The position numbers were made by a program, and so were the translations under genes. Positions 29,451 to 35,347 of a stretch of DNA of 64,000 nucleotides are shown here, in pieces. The stretch covers positions 2,937,501 through 3,001,500 of the forward strand of contig NZ_CP020100.1 of assembly GCF_002056295.1 (NCBI RefSeq), read 5' to 3'. The DNA is from Halopseudomonas phragmitis. Lineage in GTDB: Bacteria > Pseudomonadota > Gammaproteobacteria > Pseudomonadales > Pseudomonadaceae. The notes under the pieces are model-generated. The model was not told where the DNA came from, searched no databases, and saw only the letters and a list, made by a program, of their open reading frames with translations. The first letter of the stretch is position 1. Each line of letters begins with the position of its first letter.

Positions 29451-29479
29451 TTGCCAAGCACCAGCAATTAGGACATAAT
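29451..29479 (+). promoter_or_regulatory. Putative sigma-70 promoter for tRNA-Cys
   Basis: TTGCCA (29451-29456), 17 bp, CATAAT (29474-29479). It lies 122 bp before tRNA-Cys and would replace the promoter lost when tRNA-Cys was separated from tRNA-Gly. Confidence 0.55.
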
Positions 29480-29601
29480 GCTGCCCGTCGACAGCAAGGC
29501 AGCAAAAATGCCAGTCTTATCAATAGGATAAGATCATTTTTTGAGCAAAGCCGGTTCGACGCCGTTACGCGATCTCACCCACTGCGTAATGGTCCCTATG
29601 A

Positions 29602-29675
29602 GGCCGGGTGGCAGAGTGGTTATGCAGCGGATTGCAAATCCGTGAACGCCGGTTCGATTCCGACCTCGGCCTCCA
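29602..29675 (+). tRNA. tRNA-Cys (anticodon GCA)
   Basis: A 74-base cloverleaf with encoded CCA. Acceptor GGCCGGG pairs with CTCGGCC; the anticodon arm is GCGGATTGCAAATCCGT with GCA at 29634-29636; the T-arm is GCCGGTTCGATTCCGAC. Equivalent to cysT in the ancestral glyW-cysT-leuZ order. Confidence 0.97.
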
Positions 29676-29686
29676 TTTATTTCCTC

Positions 29687-29726
29687 GCCCGGATGGCGAA
29701 ACTGGTAGACGCACGAGACTTAAAAT
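29687..29726 (+). pseudogene. 5' half of a split tRNA-Leu (UAA) gene
   Basis: Forty bases give the acceptor 5' strand GCCCGGA, the D-arm and the anticodon 5' stem CGAGA with loop CTTAAAA (anticodon TAA at 29721-29723). After ACTTAAAAT at 29718-29726 the sequence no longer pairs. The missing half is at 42895-42951, with T-arm GCCGGTTCGATTCCGGC and acceptor TCCGGGC matching this half. Joining the halves gives a sound 88-base tRNA-Leu. The gene is therefore broken by the integrated element at its anticodon loop. Confidence 0.92.
29718..29726. other. attL core of the integrated element
   Basis: ACTTAAAAT, identical to the sequence at 42895-42903. It covers the anticodon loop of the interrupted tRNA-Leu. 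The flanks differ on the element side (TACC here), so the shared core is 9 bp. Confidence 0.8.
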
Positions 29727-29829
29727 TACCTGTGTCCTTGCCGACTCCGCACCAGATGGGCACCCCGGAACCCGTTCCGGGACACGTTGATGACGAGTAA
29801 CAAAAGGCCGTAACCTGTTGTTTTTACAA

Positions 29830-29914
29830 GCCCGGATGATGAAACTGGTAGACATACCGGACTTAAAATCCGGAGCCGAAAGGCGTGCGGGTTCGATTCC
29901 CGCTCCGGGCACCA
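29830..29914 (+). tRNA. tRNA-Leu (anticodon UAA), element-borne replacement copy
   Basis: A complete 85-base class II tRNA with encoded CCA: acceptor GCCCGGA/TCCGGGC, anticodon arm CCGGA-CTTAAAA-TCCGG with TAA at 29864-29866, long variable arm, T-arm GCGGGTTCGATTCCCGC. It starts 104 bp inside the left end of the element. It differs from the interrupted host gene in the D-arm, anticodon stem, variable arm and T-stem, so it is not a simple duplicate. It would supply tRNA-Leu(UAA) while the host gene is split. It contains the att core sequence ACTTAAAAT (29861-29869) as well. Confidence 0.95.
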
Positions 29915-29963
29915 GCACCTCGCGCACCGTCCAGCGAACCGTCTTGGCGGGCGCACACCTCCC

Positions 29964-30443
29964 ATGAGCATCGACGACGCCACCCTCGCCAAGGCGCGGG
30001 CCGCTTGGGACGCCTGCCTCCAGCAGGAGCGCGAAGCCCAGGAGGCGCAGCAGCGCCTGACAGCAGCGCGGAAGGAAGTCGCCACATTCCACCGGCGCAT
30101 GACTGCCGCCTGGGAAAACCTCTCCGAAGAAGCACGCGCACAGGTGGCATGGACGGCACAGCACACCGCTGGCGCTGCCCCTGTCGAGGCCGCTCTGCTC
30201 ACCCTCCAAGAAACTGTCGAGACCGTCCTATTCGAGGTGGGCCGCAAGCGCCGGGGTCACTACTCAGGCGTCAGCTTGGAGGCTATCCGTGCGGTCGCCC
30301 GAGCGCTGGTCATCCGTAGCTACGGCAGCAGCCAGCGGGCGAATCCCTTGCCCGACGAGAGCCGACTCCTGGCCGTGTGCAAGGCGCTCGACGCCCGCGT
30401 GACGTTACGCAACGTCCGCAACGCTCTCAAGACCCGCAAATAG
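29964..30443 (+). CDS. Hypothetical coiled-coil protein of the element
   Basis: 159 residues starting MSIDDATLAKARAAW; the first 55 residues are rich in Ala, Gln and Glu heptads (coiled coil), the C-terminal part is basic (KTRK end). It begins 49 bp after the replacement tRNA-Leu and may be on the same transcript. No ribosome site of note. I do not recognise a family. Confidence 0.55.
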   Translation: MSIDDATLAKARAAWDACLQQEREAQEAQQRLTAARKEVATFHRRMTAAWENLSEEARAQVAWTAQHTAGAAPVEAALLTLQETVETVLFEVGRKRRGHYSGVSLEAIRAVARALVIRSYGSSQRANPLPDESRLLAVCKALDARVTLRNVRNALKTRK

Positions 30444-30553
30444 CCCTCGAAAATCGCACCCTATTGGCGGGTCTATGTGCCCAGGGCTGCGCCTGAGAAA
30501 GTTCGCTCCACACGAGGCAGCGCGGTGCCGCCTCGGTTCATCAGGAGTGCAAC

Positions 30554-30943
30554 ATGGATACCACCAAACTCATTCGCATACAGCGCCAGGTCTCAATTTC
30601 CCGTCAAGCTCGCAAACAGAAGCCGCTTCCATATCTCCACGCGAACATTTTGTCTGTCCTGCAGATGAGCCCCTATGGGCTTACCGTGGAGCGGATATGC
30701 GAGGCCGTTGGGAGAACTCAACGGTCTGTTCCGACCGTCCGGGAGGCGCTTTACGAGCTGATGTATGTGGAGGGCTACCCAATCTTCGCTGAGCGTTGGG
30801 GGTACTTTGTCCTGCGTGAACGCGCTCCCGAATTTCGGACTAACGGTGATTCAGTGAGCAGTTTTCACGACAGTCTGGACATAGACGATGACGACCTCTG
30901 GGCTCAATATCCTCCGACTCAATCGTCGAAGGATGGTTGCTGA
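30554..30943 (+). CDS. Small winged-helix-like protein of the element
   Basis: 129 residues with AGGAG eight bases before the ATG. Residues about 27-80 (ANILSVLQMSPYGLTVERI, then EAVGRTQRSVPTVREALYEL) read as a winged helix-turn-helix. The tail is acidic (DSLDIDDDDLW). A role as a transcriptional regulator of the element is plausible but not demonstrated. Confidence 0.6.
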   Translation: MDTTKLIRIQRQVSISRQARKQKPLPYLHANILSVLQMSPYGLTVERICEAVGRTQRSVPTVREALYELMYVEGYPIFAERWGYFVLRERAPEFRTNGDSVSSFHDSLDIDDDDLWAQYPPTQSSKDGC

Positions 30944-31175
30944 GGGTTTCTGGCCTCGTGTCCCTTGCGGGTGCCCGGTCTCCCTGGGCTTGGCAGGCGC
31001 TGCACGGTTCGCCCGACAAACAGCGAACCGCCTGGGCCGAGCTGGCCCAGCGGGGCAGCCCGCCCCGCTGGGCGAATCTCAGCAAGTGCATGATGCTGTT
31101 GCCTTTTCTCCGCTCTGCTCAATGATTCGGTCATCGGCGGCGGTCGCGCTGCCGGAACAGAAAAGGAGAGCCACC

Positions 31176-31712
31176 ATGATCCGCATTGCTGACGTCACCA
31201 TCACCCGCTTCGCCGACCTGAACGAAGTCTCCACCGCCGACCTGCTGGCCTACTACAACAGCGTCACCGGCAAGAACACCAAGCAATTCCTGAAACGCGC
31301 CAAGGGCATGCAGCAGGTCTGGGCCTTGATCGCGCCGCAGCTCGCCCAGGTCGAAGGGGCTGCCCAGGAGGAGCCCGCCGAGGTTACGCCGGAGCAGGCC
31401 GAGAGCGTGCAGGAGCCCGCCACCCTGGCCACCGTGGAGGCAGCCCCCGCCACCGCGCCTAGCACCGCCGAGGAGCCCGCAGAGGGCGCAGCCACCGCCG
31501 AGGCCAAGGCCAAGCCCGCCGGACTCAAGGCCCGCGTGGAAGACCTCCTGGCGGCCCTCGCCAGCGGCCCGCGTACCGTCGCCGAGCTGGCCGGGGCGCT
31601 GGGCATGGAACAGAAGAAGGTGCGTTCCACCATCGACACTGCCCGCCGTGTCGGCCACACCATCGCCTGTGTCGGGCGCGGAACCTTCGCGCTGCCAGAA
31701 GCGGCCCAGTAA
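31176..31712 (+). CDS. Two-domain protein with Ala/Pro/Glu linker and C-terminal winged helix
   Basis: 178 residues from ATG 31176, with AAAGGAG eight bases upstream; the frame is open further left but without a ribosome site. An N-terminal domain (MIRIADVTITRFADLNEVS through about residue 55) is joined by a low-complexity Ala-Glu-Pro-Thr linker (about 60-115) to a C-terminal winged helix (residues about 117-175: RVEDLLAALASGPRTVAELA ... GRGTFAL). The N-terminal TADLLAYYNSVTGKNTK segment recurs in proteins of mobile elements. Probably DNA-binding; role unknown. Confidence 0.65.
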   Translation: MIRIADVTITRFADLNEVSTADLLAYYNSVTGKNTKQFLKRAKGMQQVWALIAPQLAQVEGAAQEEPAEVTPEQAESVQEPATLATVEAAPATAPSTAEEPAEGAATAEAKAKPAGLKARVEDLLAALASGPRTVAELAGALGMEQKKVRSTIDTARRVGHTIACVGRGTFALPEAAQ

Positions 31713-31865
31713 GTCGCAGTTACTCGCGGGTGCCCGTCTGCCCAGGGCTGGCGGCACCCAAGGGTGCAGCGAACCGTGCGAGCGCACTGTCTGATGGCCA
31801 AAAAGAACCCCGGCGCTTTGCAGGGCCGGGGCGAAGGTGCAGTCGGAGCAACAGGAGTGGAACGA

Positions 31866-32147
31866 TTAGACCGGCAGCATGACCTCGTGGCCGCCACGGC
31901 CCAGGTGCGGCAGCCCTTCGGCGTTGCCGGGCTGGCTCACGGGCGGATGGCCCTCAACAGCGAAGGCGGTCGTCGCGCCGATCTCAACAATAGCGAAGTT
32001 GTCGAAGGCGTCGATCTCCACACGCTTGCACAGGGCGCGGGCGGCAGCCGGAGCGGAAGCTGCATCGGCAGCGGGCACGACGATGGCGTTCAGGCCATCG
32101 GCGCGACGGAAGTGCGGTTCAGCGGGGTACAGCAGGAAGGTAGCCAT
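31866..32147 (-). CDS. Hypothetical protein, last gene of the element's leftward operon
   Basis: 93 residues starting MATFLLYPAEPHF, with GAGGAG ten bases upstream of the ATG. Two bp separate it from the stop of the preceding gene, so it is translationally coupled. Ala-rich central part; no family recognised. Confidence 0.6.
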   Translation of the reverse strand: MATFLLYPAEPHFRRADGLNAIVVPAADAASAPAAARALCKRVEIDAFDNFAIVEIGATTAFAVEGHPPVSQPGNAEGLPHLGRGGHEVMLPV

Positions 32148-32149
32148 GG

Positions 32150-32521
32150 TTAGATCTCCTCAGAGGCTTGGATGAAACGAAGGTTGGCGCGGAGTCGGCC
32201 TCCGAGCTGGCGGAACACGAACAGGCCGGGTTCTTGGGTGCGATCCACGATGCCGGGGCCGTGTGCGCCCTGCTCGGCGTCGGCCCAGCCGTCGGCGTAG
32301 CCCTTCAGCGGCAGATAGCCCAGGAACGGCATCACGCGCTGGGCGTTCGCTCCGGCCAAGGTGCAGCAGGTGCGGGCCGTCTTCACGTCCGGGCGGTCTT
32401 TGCCGTGGGCATGCGCCATCAGGCAGGCAGAAGCCAGGGCGGCGGCGTCGCGGTCGTCGAGGGTGTCGATGATCCGCTGGGCCAGCTCGGCGTCGGTCAG
32501 CGATTGGAGATGGGCGTTCAT
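32150..32521 (-). CDS. Hypothetical protein of the element's leftward operon
   Basis: 123 residues; N-terminal helix MNAHLQSLTDAELAQRII, then CLMAHAHGKDRPD and a C-terminal LGGRLRANLRF segment. It overlaps the upstream gene by 4 bp (ATGA), typical of phage-like morphogenesis operons. No function recognised. Confidence 0.6.
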   Translation of the reverse strand: MNAHLQSLTDAELAQRIIDTLDDRDAAALASACLMAHAHGKDRPDVKTARTCCTLAGANAQRVMPFLGYLPLKGYADGWADAEQGAHGPGIVDRTQEPGLFVFRQLGGRLRANLRFIQASEEI

Positions 32522-33234
32522 TCGTCACCCCCTTCAGCACCAGCAGCGGCTTCACGGTCGCGCAGGGCGCGTTCGATGCGGGCGGTCGGGTTGGTGGTGC
32601 CATTCACGACTTCGCCGTAAAGCGACAGGCCATCAGCCAGGGCGGCCTCGGCTTCCTCGAACTCGACCATCGGCGCGAACACCTCGTGCTCTTCGGGGAA
32701 GATGTCGAGGACGGCTGCCGGGTGGAACGGGCGCTTGTCGGTCGGCATACCCGAGACCACAGCGATAACAGCGGCGGCCAGCTCGGCGTCGCCCAGGGAG
32801 GCGGCACGCTCGGCGGCGTTCTTCAGGGCCACCGGGCCAGCACTGGCGAGGTTCTGCGTGTAGGTGGCGCGGCGCGGGCTGCCCAGGGTGGCGGCATCCA
32901 GCGCGGAGAACGGGTTGTCATAGACGCCCTTGCCCAGCTCCAGCACGTTGCGGGCGGTCGCCAGATCCTTTGCCAGGCGCTCGGCGGTCTCCTTCGCGGC
33001 GGCCCGCTGGGCTGCGACCAGGGTGTCGGCCTTGCGCTTGGCGAAGGTCTGGCGCTCCTGGGCGGTCATGGTGATCTTGGAGACTTCCTCCATCGCACGC
33101 TTCTGGGCAATTTCGCGGGCGTCGGTCAGCGACTTGCGCAGGCTCTGGAGGTTGGTGGCGTGGGACTTCAGGATGGAGCGAAGTTCCTGCACGTTCGCAC
33201 GGGACGGGATTTTCTTCAGATTCAACTTGGACAT
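32518..33234 (-). CDS. Helical coiled-coil protein of the element
   Basis: 238 residues from ATG 33234 (AAAGGTG upstream; a GTG three codons earlier overlaps that site). Residues 15-110 form a long, charged coiled coil (SLRKSLTDAREIAQKRAMEE and following), and the C-terminal half is Ala-rich with an acidic end. The layout recalls scaffold-type or structural phage proteins, but nothing specific supports that. Confidence 0.65.
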   Translation of the reverse strand: MSKLNLKKIPSRANVQELRSILKSHATNLQSLRKSLTDAREIAQKRAMEEVSKITMTAQERQTFAKRKADTLVAAQRAAAKETAERLAKDLATARNVLELGKGVYDNPFSALDAATLGSPRRATYTQNLASAGPVALKNAAERAASLGDAELAAAVIAVVSGMPTDKRPFHPAAVLDIFPEEHEVFAPMVEFEEAEAALADGLSLYGEVVNGTTNPTARIERALRDREAAAGAEGGDE

Positions 33235-33368
33235 GCTTCTCACCTTTGAGAAATCGGAGCCGAACCATTTCGGCTTCCTTGGTGAGAATCATTCCTGTCT
33301 CTGGCCGCGTCGGCTCTCAGTTTTTAGCGGGGCGCGAGTGGCCCAGGAAGGCCACAGCTAACGTCCAG

Positions 33369-33635
33369 TTACCCCAGGCGGCCCCGCCGGATGGGCGCTC
33401 CAGGCTGCTGGACTGTTCGCCCCGGCGCATCGCGCACTGCCCTGGGCACAGGGATGGGCAGGCGGGTGGTGCCTCGGGCCTTCTCCCCATAGGCTGCCTC
33501 CCAGCGGTCGAGCCCTTCCTCGTCCTGCCGGTAGTCCGGCATCAGGAAGCCGAACGGGGTTCGCCGGGGCGGCACCCCGGCTTCCTCCTCGAAGCTGACA
33601 AGCCCCTCCACCTGGGCCAGGAAGTCGCCGATCAT
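33369..33635 (-). CDS. Small hypothetical protein downstream of the TerS-like gene
   Basis: 88 residues; the ATG overlaps the TerS-like stop codon (ATGA), so translation is coupled. Features are an acidic N-terminus and a C-terminus rich in Arg and Pro (GAPIRRGRLG). Function unknown. Confidence 0.55.
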   Translation of the reverse strand: MIGDFLAQVEGLVSFEEEAGVPPRRTPFGFLMPDYRQDEEGLDRWEAAYGEKARGTTRLPIPVPRAVRDAPGRTVQQPGAPIRRGRLG

Positions 33636-34261
33636 GCTTCCGCCTCCAGCAGCCCAGCGGGCTCCGGTTCTACCTCCAGAAGGTCGCCCCGTGCCAGCGC
33701 AATCTCGGTGAGCAGGCCCAGGAGCTGCTGGCGCTTGCCTTCGTCGAGCAGCAGCACGTCCTCGGGCTTCAGTGTCAGCGCGTGCCCGCCGTACAGCTCC
33801 TGGGTGACGTTCAGGTTCGCGCTCAGTTCGACGGCCCGGCGCTCGATGTACTTCTGCGGGAGGAGCGCCTTGGCACGCAGCTCCAGCAGGCGGTCGCTGT
33901 ACTTCGTCACCGTCCCGACCAGCTCGCCCTTCTGATAGACCGGCTCGTCGTAGCCCTCCACAGCGCGGCGGTGAATCTCCAGCTCCACGCTGCCGGTCGC
34001 CTGCTCGATGGCGTCATCCCACGCGGCGGCGAACTCGGGATCGTTTTTCCGCAGGATGTAGAACGAAGGGGCGCACGTCCCCTTAGCGTGTGGGCTGGCG
34101 GCCCGAGCGGCGGCACTCACGATTCCGTGGCGGCGTAGCTCCGACAGGAAGACCTCCTTGCGCTCCTCGGTCAGCGCAGCCATCGGTACCCGGTCGCCCC
34201 GTTTCCGGCCCACAGGTGCGCCGGGGCGTGCCCCGCCTCCAGTCTTCGGCTTGATACTCAT
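33632..34261 (-). CDS. Terminase small subunit-like protein
   Basis: 209 residues starting MSIKPKTGGGARPGAPVG at 34261, with GAGAGGG about ten bases upstream. A basic N-terminal tail precedes a helix-turn-helix-like segment (LSELRRHGIVSAAARAAS), then DPEFAAAWDDAIEQATGSVE, HRRAVEGYDEPVYQKGELVG and YSDRLLELRAKALLPQKYIE. This succession is typical of phage terminase-small-subunit-like proteins, which bind the packaging site and load the large subunit. No large terminase gene is present in the element. In phage satellites a private TerS redirects the helper's packaging machine to satellite DNA; that role here is inferred. Confidence 0.75.
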   Translation of the reverse strand: MSIKPKTGGGARPGAPVGRKRGDRVPMAALTEERKEVFLSELRRHGIVSAAARAASPHAKGTCAPSFYILRKNDPEFAAAWDDAIEQATGSVELEIHRRAVEGYDEPVYQKGELVGTVTKYSDRLLELRAKALLPQKYIERRAVELSANLNVTQELYGGHALTLKPEDVLLLDEGKRQQLLGLLTEIALARGDLLEVEPEPAGLLEAEA

Positions 34262-34262
34262 C

Positions 34263-34598
34263 TCAGTGTCCCTCTCCAAACTGGGCCACCGCACGCAGGC
34301 GGATGGCCTCATCATCAACGGATAACGCGCTCGTGAAGAGCTGGCGCTGTCGTGCCCAGGAGCCCCGCCTGTCTGTCAGGAACCGTCGCGCCGTTCGGAC
34401 GAGATGCTCGGGCGTGAAGCCTCCGCTTCCCTTCGCGTACTTCACCGTTTCGGGCGTCGCGTTTGCGTCGTTCCATGCCTGGAGAAGGACGGCAGCGGCG
34501 AGCTGGCGCTCGGGGCTGTCGTGGGCTTCGTCCTCGTCCTGCTCGATTCGGTGCAGGTCGATTCCTCTCTGGGCTGGTGCGCGGGCGGTCAATGTCAT
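34263..34598 (-). CDS. Hypothetical protein, first gene of the TerS operon
   Basis: 111 residues; ATG at 34598 with AAGGA seven bases upstream. Its stop codon is one base before the ATG of the TerS-like gene, so the two are coupled. Features are a His/Glu/Asp-rich stretch (residues 14-30) and a C-terminal Arg-rich helix. No recognised domain. Confidence 0.6.
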   Translation of the reverse strand: MTLTARAPAQRGIDLHRIEQDEDEAHDSPERQLAAAVLLQAWNDANATPETVKYAKGSGGFTPEHLVRTARRFLTDRRGSWARQRQLFTSALSVDDEAIRLRAVAQFGEGH

Positions 34599-35002
34599 GC
34601 GGGTTCCTTGGTGCTTGCGTTCTCAAGGAAATGATCTCGGCCCAGCGGTGGCGGCGATATCAGTTTTGGCAGGTAGCGACAGGCCCAAGAAGGCGCTGCG
34701 CGGTGCGCTCCACGGTCGGCAGCGGCTGGCCCAGGGTGGTGGGCTGGTCTCGCTGGCGGGGCGTGGTAACTCGAACTTACCGGGGCGTTCCGCTACACCT
34801 CCTAGGCGGGCCTAGGGGCGGCGGCGCGGCCCAGGCAGGCCAGCGGCTGGGTGCGGCCCTGGCGGGCGCTCTCGGTGCTGCGAGGGCGGCCCAGGCGGCG
34901 GGATGCGCAGGCGGGGTGGCTCCCGTGCGCGGGCGCGATGTGTCAGTTGAAATGGATATGTCAGGAGTAGCAGCCGGGCCGGGCCGTGCTGCCCAGCAGC
35001 GG
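34599..35002. other. Non-coding segment with direct and inverted repeats (candidate promoter/packaging region)
   Basis: No supported gene lies between 34599 and 35347. This left part holds ggtaactcgaacttacc at 34765-34781, an inverted repeat whose reverse strand resembles a tRNA T-arm, flanked on both sides by the direct repeat GGGGCGT. It also holds GC-rich palindromes (cctaggcgggcctagg, 34801-34816) and several GGCCCAGG words. It immediately precedes the TerS operon and must contain its promoter. A packaging site is possible but unproven. Confidence 0.35.
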
Positions 35003-35275
35003 GAAGTAGCGGGCGGGAATTCCCGTGTTATTCCGCACTGCGGGAAACGCCCAAACCCTGTAGCTACGGGGCTCCTAGCCGGTTATTTCCCGTTTTCCCT
35101 CTTTAAGTAAAGAGAGGAAAAAGGAGTAGCACCACACTGCTGTGGTGCACTGCACTGCTACTGGGCAAGTTGCACTGCCGGAACGGGAAAGCGGGAACAT
35201 TCCCGGCGCAAACCCTGTAGCCACGCGGCCTAGCGGGTTTCCCGGCGGGGCGGGAAATTGGCGTTCCCGTTCCCG
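35003..35275. other. Putative replication origin of the element (iterons around an AT-rich core)
   Basis: Many GGGAA/TTCCC words occur in both orientations in two clusters (about 35001-35100 and 35180-35275). Each cluster carries a copy of a longer repeat beginning AAACCCTGTAGC (35053 and 35210) followed by nACG, CTAGC, GG and TTTCCCG. Between the clusters is an A/T-richer core with the inverted repeat CTCTTTA/TAAAGAG (about 35099-35114) and a GCACCACA/TGTGGTGC hairpin (about 35129-35148). The site lies just 3' of the primase-helicase gene, the position of the origin in SaPI-type satellites. Function is inferred. Confidence 0.55.
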
Positions 35276-35302
35276 CCCTGGGCAGCCCAGCCGTGCATAC
35301 GC

Positions 35303-35329
35303 AAAAAGGCCGCCTCGGTGGGCGGCCTC
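35303..35329 (-). terminator. Terminator of the primase-helicase gene
   Basis: On the minus strand, GGCCGCC-caccga-GGCGGCC is followed by TTTTT (plus-strand A run 35303-35307, stem 35308-35314 with 35321-35327). It lies 19 bp beyond the primase stop and separates that gene from the putative origin. Confidence 0.88.
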
Positions 35330-35347
35330 CTGCAAGCGTGTTGGACG

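Noticed and set aside
34463-35110. 215-residue plus-strand open frame in the origin region
   Set aside because: Low-complexity Ala/Gly/Arg translation across repeats, overlapping the opposite-strand gene with good ribosome site; no support as a gene.
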